NCBI GenBank assembly: GCA_026391795.1
Contig: JAPLDI010000007.1
Location: 1 to 64,000, forward strand
Reading direction: 5' to 3'
Source of the DNA: Bacteroidota bacterium
GTDB lineage: Bacteria; Bacteroidota; Bacteroidia; Bacteroidales; FEN-979
DNA length: 64,000 bases
Below, piece after piece: positions 54,654 through 64,000 of the stretch (its first letter is position 1; the number at the start of each line of letters is the position of its first letter). Position numbers and translations under genes: made by a program. Under the pieces are notes generated by a model, which worked only from the letters and a program-made list of their open reading frames with translations, searched no databases and was not told where the DNA came from.

Positions 54654-56252
54654 TTACTTTTCATCGAAAAGCAACTCACCCAGCCTTTCATCCAGCTGAT
54701 AAATATCGTTATAAAAGTTTATCACTCCCTGTGGATTAACCCAGGCCGTAAGATAGCCGATATAGACAGGCATCTTGTTTTTGAGCAGGCAGGTACTCTC
54801 CTTTCCAGCGTGTATGGCTGCATCGATCTTTTCAGGGGACCAGGCCGGATCATCTTTCAGAATTTCAACCGCCAGGTCTCTCGATTTTCCGACACGGATA
54901 CAGCCATGGCTGAAGGCCCTGCTCTCCTTTGAAAAAAGACTTTTGGCGGGCGTGTCGTGCATATAAATGTCATCGGCGTTTGGAAAGATGAACTTGACCA
55001 GCCCCAGTGAATTGTTCTTTCCCGGTTTCTGCCTTACGATGCCGTTCTTCCATTCCATGTTGTGATTATTCAGGTAATTCTTGTTTTTTGCCATCCCCGG
55101 CTTGACCTCTTTGTCGATAATGCTCTTTGGCAACACCCAGTAAGGACTGAATACGATATACGTCAGCATCCCGCTGAAGATAACAGTTTTCGTCACGTTT
55201 GTCCCGACAACCACCGGCGATTCGAATTCACTTTTCGAATTGCGGACCCGGTTCAGTTTGAACGACGGGATATTCACAACGATATAGGCTTTCGCCCTTG
55301 CAAATTCAGGGGAGATCCACCGGCATCGTTCCATGTTGATGATGATCTTTTTTATCAGATCCCCGACGGGGATATTCATCTCGTTAATGAGTTTCGGGAG
55401 TATTGATTTGCCGGGATTGAAACCGTTGCGCTGCTGAAACATTCGTACCGCATCCTCCAGTTCCGCATCATATTTGTTGCTCCCGTTGTTTTGTCTGATA
55501 TCGCCGGTAAGAAACAGGCGCTCCCTGATCTGCTTTATCGCTTTTGCAGTATCCCCTGGCTTATAGGCCTTTAATTTGGGATCCAGGTCAATCGGTTTCC
55601 ATCCGCCTTTTTTCTCAATTTCCCGGTATCGTTTCAGGAAATCCCGCAGTTTGTAATACTGGATGAAGAGGATACTGTCGTTTCGGTCAATCAATCCCGG
55701 ATCGGATATTACTGAATCCAGCAGAACGGTGTAAGAAACCTGCTTGCGGGGCAGCAGCCAGCCCATCGCGGTGGTTGTGGTATCATCGAGTCCCTTGATA
55801 ACTTTTCCGGCATAGAACAGGTAAAGGTTGGTCATCATTAAATCCGTTTCCGTCTGGGAAAGGGTATTTTCCACATCGTTGTCAAAAATACCGTCAATTT
55901 TTGCCTGATAAGGGAATTTTGAAGATACTCCTTCAACATTTAACGATTTGACTTTGCCGTAAAGCGTCTGACCAAACTCCACGATCCCCTTGCCATCGTA
56001 CCAGATCTGCGTGTATTTGTGCTCCCGGTAAACCAATTCTACATCCTTCCTGTATTTGTTTAGTTCGGGATAGGTGCGGTAGAACTTGAACACCAGGTTG
56101 CTGTCGAAGGGCAGGTTGCTCCTGTGATTAAGAACGCCGCGCAGACGATCGTCACTCTTGCCGGCCAGTTTTTTTTTAATCAGTTTACAGGATGTGCCTG
56201 AAAGCAGAACGGCGAGCATTATAGCTGTTAATGTGAACGTAAGGTGCTTCAT
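54654..56252 (-). CDS. L,D-transpeptidase (YcbB-like) lipoprotein
   Basis: 532 residues. Lipobox LLSGTSC followed by KLIKKK. A YcbB-type scaffold domain is followed by a peptidoglycan-binding domain (about 240-290, YDAELEDAVRMFQQRNGF) and the YkuD catalytic domain (YIVVNIPSFKLNRVRNSK, SPVVVGTNVTKT, YMHDTPAKSLF, and SHGCIRVGK with Cys near 451). It forms 3-3 crosslinks in peptidoglycan. Convergent, with an 11-base gap, with the NlpC/P60 gene. Confidence 0.93.
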   Translation of the reverse strand: MKHLTFTLTAIMLAVLLSGTSCKLIKKKLAGKSDDRLRGVLNHRSNLPFDSNLVFKFYRTYPELNKYRKDVELVYREHKYTQIWYDGKGIVEFGQTLYGKVKSLNVEGVSSKFPYQAKIDGIFDNDVENTLSQTETDLMMTNLYLFYAGKVIKGLDDTTTTAMGWLLPRKQVSYTVLLDSVISDPGLIDRNDSILFIQYYKLRDFLKRYREIEKKGGWKPIDLDPKLKAYKPGDTAKAIKQIRERLFLTGDIRQNNGSNKYDAELEDAVRMFQQRNGFNPGKSILPKLINEMNIPVGDLIKKIIINMERCRWISPEFARAKAYIVVNIPSFKLNRVRNSKSEFESPVVVGTNVTKTVIFSGMLTYIVFSPYWVLPKSIIDKEVKPGMAKNKNYLNNHNMEWKNGIVRQKPGKNNSLGLVKFIFPNADDIYMHDTPAKSLFSKESRAFSHGCIRVGKSRDLAVEILKDDPAWSPEKIDAAIHAGKESTCLLKNKMPVYIGYLTAWVNPQGVINFYNDIYQLDERLGELLFDEK

Positions 56253-56254
56253 AA

Positions 56255-57418
<1,164 letters not shown>

Positions 57419-57428
57419 AATCAAAAAA

Positions 57429-58079
57429 ATGAAAAAAGTAGTATTAATCGGAGCCAGCGGATTCGTCGGAACCGCTCTGCTCAAAGAAATTTTGAACCGG
57501 GGAATTACCGTCACGGCCATCGTTCGGAATCCTGAAAAAATAACGATCAAGTCCGACCTTCTTTCAGTGGTAAAAGCCGATGTTTCTTCAGCCGAAACGG
57601 TTACTCTGTTGTGCAAGGGGTTTGATGAAGTCATCAGCGCCTACAATCCCGGCTGGACAAACCCGAAGATCTATGAAGATACATTGAACGTGTATTCTGC
57701 AATTCTTGAAGGTGTCAAAAAAGCAGGCGTGAAACGTTTGTTATGCGTTGGCGGTGCCGGTTCGCTGTTCTGTGCGCCGAACCTGCGTGTCATGGATTCC
57801 GGAGTGATTCCCGAAGCTTATTTGCCGGCCGTAAAAGGGTTAGCTGAGTTCTATCTGAAGATCCTGATGAATGAAAAAAACCTTGACTGGATTTTCTTTT
57901 CGCCTGCAGGAACCATTACCCCGGGACAACGTACCGGAAAATTCCGTCTCGGGAAAGACGACCTGATCGTTGACAAAGACGGCAACAGCAATATCTCGGT
58001 CGAAGATTATGCCATGGCCATGATTGATGAACTGGAAAACCCCAAACATCATCATGAACGGTTTACCATCGGGTATTAA
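57429..58079 (+). CDS. NAD(P)H-binding (SDR-like) protein
   Basis: 216 residues. Rossmann loop VVLIGASGFVGTALLKEIL, VTAIVRNPEKI, VVKADVSSAETV, LCVGGAGSLFCAP and LDWIFFSPAGTITPG. It matches the NAD(P)H-binding proteins often annotated as Rrf2-linked NADH reductases. It is a different subfamily from the gene at 39356 although both follow an aldo/keto reductase. Substrate unknown. Confidence 0.9.
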   Translation: MKKVVLIGASGFVGTALLKEILNRGITVTAIVRNPEKITIKSDLLSVVKADVSSAETVTLLCKGFDEVISAYNPGWTNPKIYEDTLNVYSAILEGVKKAGVKRLLCVGGAGSLFCAPNLRVMDSGVIPEAYLPAVKGLAEFYLKILMNEKNLDWIFFSPAGTITPGQRTGKFRLGKDDLIVDKDGNSNISVEDYAMAMIDELENPKHHHERFTIGY

Positions 58080-58307
58080 ATCCGTTAACCACGATACCCT
58101 CTCCACGATCCTGGCTTCAGGCTCCTGCTGGCGCGCGTCTGTGACGCGTGCCAACTGAGCTTTTTCTTCCTATCTTTACCGGGACAAATTTTATGCTCCC
58201 GCTTACCAGCGTTTTCTGATCTCCGCTGTCAATGTAACCCGGGGATGTCATCATTTTTGTCACCCTGGCTCTGCCTGTATAGAATATAACCTCTAATTAA
58301 CAAGAAG

Positions 58308-58901
58308 ATGAAAAATATCCTGATCACATTTTGCATGGTCGTTCTGATCTATCCGTCCTCGCAGGGGCAAAAAAACTGGAAAGCCTCCGACTATAAACCG
58401 GTACCTTACCGCAAGGTGATGGTACTGGCAAAAGTATTGGATACCCGGGCTAAAAAGCAACTTGAGGATTATACTGCAAAATTGCTGAAAGACAAGGGAA
58501 TCGTGGCGATCCCTGCTTACGCAAATGTAATGAAGACCGATGGTGTATCCCGTGAGGCATTCCTTAAAATAGCAGATTCGCTGCAGGTGGATGCACTCCT
58601 GGTATATGAAGTCAACGGGACACAAAAACATACCGAGGTCACTTCAACGGTCAGTGTGGGTGTCGGTGTGGGCGGCTACGGCGGCTATGCGGCCACCAGT
58701 GTCCCGATTTCGGCAAACACCAGACAGGTTACCGCGGTCAAAATGAGCGTTTACTTCTATAACCGCGCATCCGTGGATGAACAATGGGCCAAGGAATTGA
58801 GCGGATCAACGGCTGACGGCACGGATAAGCTGGCCTATACCTTTGCAAAGGCTACGGTCAAAGACATGATGAATGACGGGTTGTTTGTTACGAAGAAATA
58901 G
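58308..58901 (+). CDS. Unknown secreted protein
   Basis: 197 residues. Signal peptide NILITFCMVVLIYPSSQGQ. The body has KVMVLAKVLDTRAKKQLEDY, GIVAIPAYANVM, LQVDALLVYEVNGTQ and a Gly/Val-rich stretch (VSVGVGVGGYGGYAA). It then ends in a regular alpha/beta pattern (TAVKMSVYFYNRASVDEQW). It recalls lipoprotein-like DUF4136 or CsgG-type periplasmic proteins, but without a lipobox; this is a weak guess. Confidence 0.55.
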   Translation: MKNILITFCMVVLIYPSSQGQKNWKASDYKPVPYRKVMVLAKVLDTRAKKQLEDYTAKLLKDKGIVAIPAYANVMKTDGVSREAFLKIADSLQVDALLVYEVNGTQKHTEVTSTVSVGVGVGGYGGYAATSVPISANTRQVTAVKMSVYFYNRASVDEQWAKELSGSTADGTDKLAYTFAKATVKDMMNDGLFVTKK

Positions 58902-58940
58902 CAGACAGGATTGAATAATCGAACAGATGATCAACCCTGC

Positions 58941-59663
58941 CTAATCCTTCACACAGCGTACACTGAAACCATATGTCGTGGTCCAGTTGTCGCGGAAGGC
59001 TATGGCACTGTCGTAATTGAGTTCACGGCCCCATGCGTTTCCGATGCCGGTAAATGTCGACGACCACCAGAACCCGGTGTGGCCAATCATACTAAGGAAA
59101 AAATGACCCCCTTCACGGCTGCCGCCGGGAAGCGCAGAAAAAAGACTTGCATTGGTGGCGCCGGTATTGGGTGCGAACCACAATCCTGTAGCGTCCTCAA
59201 TTGTCCCGGTGGCTTTCATTCTTCCCCCGGCTATACTTTCTCCTTCAAGAAAGCTGGTCAGGATGGTCCATTCCGCATCAGAGGGTATATGCCAGCCCAC
59301 AGGGGCGAGCTTGCCTGTACTCACCGCATTCCAGTTGTACAAGGCTCCATAGACGCTTTTGTAACTGATATCATTATTCAACCAGCAGTACCCGGGGGTG
59401 CTTAGATACCTCCACGTCGCGCTGTCGGCAACGAGGGGAATCGGAATTCTATTGCTGTAAAGGGTTGTCCGGAGATTCTCGGCCATCCACCACTGGTTGC
59501 CGATCTTTACAGTTTTATACTTGTTCCCGTCAGCATCGGTAACGGTTCCCGTCGTGGCATCCAGAGTCACGCTATCCTTTTTCTTACTGCAACCACCTGC
59601 AAGCATCAGAATAATTCCCAGAAAGATCACGATGCTGGTCCGGCTCATTGTCCATTTCTTCAT
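58941..59663 (-). CDS. FISUMP-domain lipoprotein (2)
   Basis: 240 residues from the ATG at 59663. Lipobox LAGGC followed by SKKKDS. Complete FISUMP domain: DADGNKYKTVKIGNQWWMAE, LRTTLYSNRIPIP, YGALYNWNAVSTGK, PVGWHIPSDAEWTILTSFLE, FSALPGGSREGGHFF and the terminal FSVRCVKD. A paralogue of the lipoprotein at 48146. A surface protein of unknown role. Confidence 0.9.
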   Translation of the reverse strand: MKKWTMSRTSIVIFLGIILMLAGGCSKKKDSVTLDATTGTVTDADGNKYKTVKIGNQWWMAENLRTTLYSNRIPIPLVADSATWRYLSTPGYCWLNNDISYKSVYGALYNWNAVSTGKLAPVGWHIPSDAEWTILTSFLEGESIAGGRMKATGTIEDATGLWFAPNTGATNASLFSALPGGSREGGHFFLSMIGHTGFWWSSTFTGIGNAWGRELNYDSAIAFRDNWTTTYGFSVRCVKD

Positions 59664-59819
59664 TGAGTTCAATAATTGATAGTAAGAAATCCGCTGTCTT
59701 TAGGGAAGAACACATTCATCCGAAAGTACAGTGTAAATTTGATTGGTGCAAAAATACTTCCTGTACTGATTTTATGATCCGGAATTAACATTATTTAAGA
59801 AAACCAGCAAGGGGAATGA

Positions 59820-61421
59820 TTACCAACCGCAGGTTCCCGAAGGCGGTACAGGTATGGTGAGGCTTGATTGTCTTGCCTCGGAATAGCCGCAGGCATTTTT
59901 CTCCCGGTAGTGTATCGGAACAAACGACTGGGGTTCAAAACGGCCGAAAAACGCAACCCTGCTGTTTCCGGTTGTCCGGATGGCTGCTTCCTGCCACAAT
60001 TGGGTATCTTCATTGAAAAATTCGCAACCTGAAGTGGAGGAATTCTCAACCGGGTGACTGATCTCATAGAAACACAAAGGCCCTTCGATCAGCGATGCCT
60101 GGAAATTATCTGTGGGTACCGGAGGGGCCGAAGTGCAGATAAAATACCAGGCGGTATCCTGTTCTGTATGAGAGAGAAGATTGGTGGAGAGAATGACAGG
60201 ATAAGACTGGTTCCCCTGAACGGAGGGTTTAACCCAGATCTTCACTTTCCCGCTGTGATGCTGGGGCAGGTGTCCGGGAAGATCAAATGGTTGTATTTCA
60301 AAAGCCGGTGAAGACCATGCATAGGTGGCATCAGGATAGTAATTGGCGCTTAAAATGGTGTTTGAGGAGTCGAAGGAATTCTCCGACAGGGAGATCTGGT
60401 TTGGCGTGCCTGAAAAAAAAGTGATCGGGGATGCCTTCTCCCCTTCGGGTTTGTAAACCCTCACGTATTCGATCTCAAGATGGGCCGGAAGCGTTGCCGG
60501 AAGCACCGAGTCGTGAACACCAACAGTGTTCGGGCCCGAATTGAACCGGAGGCAGAAAGGACCATCCGGAGGGAAGTAATACGCTGGATTCCCGGATGTG
60601 CAGCCTGAAGGATTATCCGTCATCTTCATGGTATAAACCTGTTTGTTATTCACATACCAGGTTATGCTGTCACGATTCCATTGAACGGCGAAAACAGTCC
60701 AGCCGGTAACACTGTTCGGATGGGTGTGAACGGTATAATAATTTTCCACTTTCTGCAACCCGTCAGGCTTCCTCCAGTGATATCCGAAGTTAAAACCGGC
60801 GGAATCGTTGGGCCGGGTTTCGAACACATCGATCTCATTATCGTCAAGTATGTTGGGATGGATGATGGTGGGGTCATCAGAATCAAGTACACACCAGAGC
60901 CACATCGCACTGCCCTGCCCCGGGGAACAGTAGAGCTGCCTGACCTTTGCTTCGACATACCCGGTTCCGTAAAAGTAGTAGCTTTTGAAGGTGTGATTCG
61001 CTGTATCCACCGTCATCGTTTTGATCTCACCCATGGAGTAGGGACAATCATTTACCGGGACATTGGTGTTCCAGAGCCAGGCATAGCAGGTATTCCCAGG
61101 GTTATCGTCAGGCGGACCCTGAATCTTTCCTGAGGGGCCGGTTCCAGTGCTTTTCATGCAGGGGAAGGAGACGTTATCCTGGTTCCGCATGAAATTAAAA
61201 ACGCAGCCAATATCGTCATAGGGCTTGCTGACATTCCAGTACTTTGCAGGATTCTGAAATGCCTGATCAAGCAGGAGGTAGAACCCCGGTTTATCGGGCG
61301 GGTTTACCGGGCATGGGGGTATCTCTATGTTCAGATCACAACTCGCAGGTTTCGTAACCTGCGAACGGATCCCGGTCACGGTCATCAGTAAAAAAATAAA
61401 AAGAAGAACAGCCCTGTACAT
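59820..61421 (-). CDS. Secreted GH16 glycosidase
   Basis: 533 residues. Signal peptide AVLLFIFLLMTVTGIRSQ. The GH16 jelly-roll is recognisable: YFYGTGYVEAKVRQ, GSAMWLWCV, the catalytic EIDVFE motif (near 194-199), WTVFAVQWNRDSITWYVNNK and LEIEYVRVYKP. This family cleaves beta-1,3 or beta-1,4 glucans and galactans. A C-terminal region of about 220 residues is of Ig/beta type with many cysteines, ending in SGTCGW, and has no sorting domain. It lies 22 bases downstream of the T9SS propeller gene. Confidence 0.88.
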   Translation of the reverse strand: MYRAVLLFIFLLMTVTGIRSQVTKPASCDLNIEIPPCPVNPPDKPGFYLLLDQAFQNPAKYWNVSKPYDDIGCVFNFMRNQDNVSFPCMKSTGTGPSGKIQGPPDDNPGNTCYAWLWNTNVPVNDCPYSMGEIKTMTVDTANHTFKSYYFYGTGYVEAKVRQLYCSPGQGSAMWLWCVLDSDDPTIIHPNILDDNEIDVFETRPNDSAGFNFGYHWRKPDGLQKVENYYTVHTHPNSVTGWTVFAVQWNRDSITWYVNNKQVYTMKMTDNPSGCTSGNPAYYFPPDGPFCLRFNSGPNTVGVHDSVLPATLPAHLEIEYVRVYKPEGEKASPITFFSGTPNQISLSENSFDSSNTILSANYYPDATYAWSSPAFEIQPFDLPGHLPQHHSGKVKIWVKPSVQGNQSYPVILSTNLLSHTEQDTAWYFICTSAPPVPTDNFQASLIEGPLCFYEISHPVENSSTSGCEFFNEDTQLWQEAAIRTTGNSRVAFFGRFEPQSFVPIHYREKNACGYSEARQSSLTIPVPPSGTCGW

Positions 61422-61443
61422 GATTACATTCTTCCGTTATAGA

Positions 61444-62655
61444 TCATTTACTACCCAGTTTGATAAACTTTGACGACACACTTGCAGTTTCACTGTTTAT
61501 CCTTGCAACATAGATGCCTTCCGGGAAACCGTAAAGATCAGCCTGGATCTCCTTCGATCCGTAACAATTTTCAATCAGTACTGATTTCCCTGTAAAATCG
61601 AGGATCTCAACTTTAACTAAAGGAACGGATGACCGGATGGTTAATTTATCAAAAACGGGATTGGGAAATACCGTCAGTTCCGGACCTTTTTTGTTTTCAC
61701 CGATGGATGAGGATCCGTGAAAATAGCAGTTGTGATTAAAAAGGAACCCGGTAAAGTAGGAACCCGGAAGGGGAGCAATGTGGGTATAGGATACGAGAAT
61801 GCCTTGATGAATATCAACTCCCCTGTAGGTGCGATCCATCGCTTCAAAATAAAAAACCTGCTGGAAGGGATCGATCGTAGCCTGTTCGTTGAGAAGGGTA
61901 TCCGCAACAATGTAAAAAGTTGACAGAAAAGTGACCGCGCCGTTGGCCGGGTCGATCCTGGCAAATTTTCGCCCGTGCGCAATATTGCCTGCGAGACCGT
62001 AAAGGGTTGAGTCATGACAATTGTATTCCATCGGACCCAGCCGGTTAGCCGAATCAATCCCGAGGTGAGTATCAAAAATCCGGTTGCCTGAATGAAGATC
62101 AACTCCGATCAGGTGATTCGTCGGATTCTTAATCGTCGCAAAATAATAGATGCTGTGAAGCGGATCCAGGGCAGTGCCTGTAAGGACACTATAACTGGCT
62201 GCAACGGAGCTGTCGGAAACGGGTGTCACCGATCCGGTGAAGGGATCCAGTTTTGCGAGCCGGATGTCCAAACCGGCAGCATCCACTGCTATACCGTAAA
62301 GTGTCGAATCACGGTAATTATATACCATCCCCCGGAAGGTTGAATTTAAATAGTTCGTGATGGAGATCCTGCGGATCAATTCTCCCGTGGCAAGATCAAA
62401 AGCCAGCAGATCGGAGCCGGATGAGTAGTAGAAAATACGATGGAGGGGATCAAGGGTCCTGCCATTGGCGCCGGGAACCTGAACCACGGCATTTGCGGAT
62501 ATCCGTGCAACACTTCCGTCGGAAGCATTGATTTTTGAAAGATAAAGTGCGGAACCCTGCGTAACGACCGATATTCCGTAGGTTACAGAATCAGTCTGGG
62601 AGACTGCAGACAGACCGTTTAAAATTGCAAGGAATAAAATTAACAGCTTCTTCAT
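61444..62655 (-). CDS. T9SS-exported propeller-like protein
   Basis: 403 residues. Signal peptide LLILFLAILNGLSAVSQ. Repeated blocks of about 60-70 residues of the type LDPLHxIFYY ... LxGxDLxSG and YNxxDSTLYGIA (four to five copies) suggest a beta-propeller of the SdrP/PQQ or YVTN type. A C-terminal type A sorting domain follows (TVFPNPVFDKLTIRS ... FPEGIYVARI ... KFIKLGSK). No enzyme motif is visible. Probably co-transcribed with the GH16 gene downstream. Confidence 0.82.
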   Translation of the reverse strand: MKKLLILFLAILNGLSAVSQTDSVTYGISVVTQGSALYLSKINASDGSVARISANAVVQVPGANGRTLDPLHRIFYYSSGSDLLAFDLATGELIRRISITNYLNSTFRGMVYNYRDSTLYGIAVDAAGLDIRLAKLDPFTGSVTPVSDSSVAASYSVLTGTALDPLHSIYYFATIKNPTNHLIGVDLHSGNRIFDTHLGIDSANRLGPMEYNCHDSTLYGLAGNIAHGRKFARIDPANGAVTFLSTFYIVADTLLNEQATIDPFQQVFYFEAMDRTYRGVDIHQGILVSYTHIAPLPGSYFTGFLFNHNCYFHGSSSIGENKKGPELTVFPNPVFDKLTIRSSVPLVKVEILDFTGKSVLIENCYGSKEIQADLYGFPEGIYVARINSETASVSSKFIKLGSK

Positions 62656-62731
62656 GACGTATGCCTGGAATAACTGAACCAGGCTCTGGATTCGTATATC
62701 CTTCTGTAAAAATATGAAATTATATCGCGGG

Positions 62732-63981
62732 TCAGTTATCCCTGATACACCTCACAGACTGGCCTGCTCTTTTCATGGGAAAGAGGGAATAGATATCGCT
62801 GAAACACCAGCGCAGGCTCCGGTACCATGCCGAAGTGGCATTGTATGTGGTCGATGTCCAGAAGGCGTCATCGTGATTGTTATCCGGGGCCAGGCTCCAG
62901 GCGCCGCTGGCATTCCTGAAGTTGGCGCAGAGAGCGGTAAACCCGACTGAATTTAATCCATAGGTCGAATCCATGTATGCCCAGCGGGTATTGCAGCCCT
63001 CCTTCAGGATCCTTCCGATGATCCTGCCTGTACCTCCCAGGGGCACATTTTTCGGCTGTCGTCAACCGCATAGAAATTGTACAGACGGCCATAAAATTCG
63101 CCTTCGGCGGGCAGGTTGTGAAAATCACAATACGCCCCGGTGGTAAGACTGCCCCATGTGGCGCTGTCGGGCACATTCGGTATGGCTGATCCGTCCAGGT
63201 ACCGTGTGGTTTTCAGGTTTTCCTGCATCCATAACTGTGACCCTATCCTCACAACCGCATAATGATTGCTGTCGGCATCGGTGCAATTGACAAACGAAAA
63301 GGTCACCGTCTGGTTGTGTGTTGGAAACAGCATGCTGACAGTCCTGTAATTTCCCGATTTCCCGGTAAGTTTGAGTGTATCCCCAGCATTGAACTGCATG
63401 AGAACGATTGACCGGGTTCCCCTGAATTGACCCGGATCCGTTGTTCCGTTTACATCCGGTTGCATCATTTTCATGACTGCCGGTTCCATCGCGGTAAATG
63501 CAGGAGATCCAGCTCCGGCAGCCTTGCTGATCAGTTTTGCCGAATAAATATGCCGGTCTGTTTCAATCTTCACGATGTAAACCCCTGCCTCTATTCCACT
63601 CAGCTGAAACCGGTGTTCCCCTTTCTGAAGAAATTCTTTTTCGTGCAGGATCGTTTCCCCTGATATACCGTACAACCTGATGGATATATCGCCGGCTGAA
63701 GGCACCTGGAATTCAACCGAACAGGTTCCCGGGCAAGGGTTCGGATAAAGATTCATCGTGTATTCCCGGGGATTGCCTGTCTCCTTTATCCCAACTTCCC
63801 GATCGAGGATCAGGGTGTCTGTTCCTCCAAGAAGCAGGCTTGTGCATTGCGACAGGTTTTCCACTTTTACGGAATCAACGGTTGAGCTTGCTCCTGTTCC
63901 TGCAAAGGTAATCTGGTAGAACTGCGCCCGGAGTTCACAACCTGCAAGTATCATGAATAGCGAGAGGGTAATTGTTTTCAT
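62732..63981 (-). pseudogene. FISUMP-domain protein (3), broken by a deletion/frameshift
   Basis: An N-terminal frame from 63981 to a stop at 63004 and a second frame ending at 62732 together make one FISUMP protein. A signal sequence (lipobox LAGC) is followed by an internal sorting-domain-like module (NLYPNPCPGTCSVEF ... IEAGVYIVKIET) and then the FISUMP start (SNHYAVVRIGSQLWMQENLK, YGRLYNFYAVDDSRKMCP). At about 63036-63043 the expected GWHVP.DAEW...L stretch is missing and the frame shifts. The rest (LGGTGRIIGRILKEG ... QSVRCIRD) continues in another frame. Likely a short deletion of about 55-60 bases. Confidence 0.8.
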
Positions 63982-64000
63982 GTGATGTTGAATATTTGTC

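Overview
This window looks like one contig of a Bacteroidota (Bacteroidetes) genome, probably an environmental member of or near Bacteroidales. The evidence is: promoters of the Bacteroidetes type (TTTG, 17-21 bp, TAnnTTTG), C-terminal sorting domains of the type IX secretion system (NPNP ... GIY ... K), FISUMP-domain and DUF4270 lipoproteins, a DksA-like protein that has lost its zinc cysteines, a KMSKR-type isoleucyl-tRNA synthetase, and short glycogen-synthase and AtpC proteins. Several secreted or membrane proteins start with TTG.

Layout. 1-2.4 kb: the end of one TPR/LuxR-type regulator followed by a full paralogue with a nearly identical 3' end. 2.5-7.3 kb: coaX, an outer-membrane protein, lptC and a PpiD/SurA-like foldase. 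7.3-15.2 kb: a PKD lipoprotein, atpDC, an M23/LysM hydrolase, then lspA, a dksA-like gene and ileS. 15.4-18.2 kb: an Elp3-like radical SAM gene overlapping an unknown gene, and a T9SS-exported endonuclease I. 18.3-21.2 kb: the DUF177-rpmF-plsX-fabH operon. 21.4-26.6 kb: proline dehydrogenase convergent with a five-module FAD/iron-sulfur oxidoreductase fusion, plus an outer-membrane barrel. 26.8-33.2 kb: two unknown secreted proteins, then glycogen synthase, DUF4270, glmS and a YdcF-like gene. 33.2-36.3 kb: pth, rplY, prs and tRNA-Leu(CAA).

36.3-38.2 kb is an accessory island. It holds a hairpin repeat, two divergent four-helix-bundle (S23-like) genes, a 21-bp tandem array and an unknown gene. 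A second copy of the hairpin repeat lies 5.7 kb away. 38.3-43.3 kb is a cluster of small redox enzymes: an aldo/keto reductase, an NAD(P)-binding protein, a double carboxymuconolactone decarboxylase, a zinc alcohol dehydrogenase, an NTF2-like protein and a PNPOx-like protein. 43.3-64 kb mainly encodes the cell surface: a GH13 lipoprotein, a GH79-like gene broken by an in-frame stop, a metallophosphoesterase, three FISUMP proteins (one damaged), an RCC1 propeller, two L,D-transpeptidase-like enzymes, an NlpC/P60 enzyme, GH16 and a T9SS-exported propeller. A second aldo/keto reductase plus NAD(P)-binding pair is also here.

The most unusual material is (a) the hairpin repeat/four-helix-bundle/21-bp array island next to tRNA-Leu, (b) the five-module oxidoreductase beside proline dehydrogenase, and (c) several families of short simple direct and inverted repeats in intergenic leaders. 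One of these repeat families has entered two coding regions in frame. No transposase, integrase, reverse transcriptase, CRISPR array or rRNA was seen.
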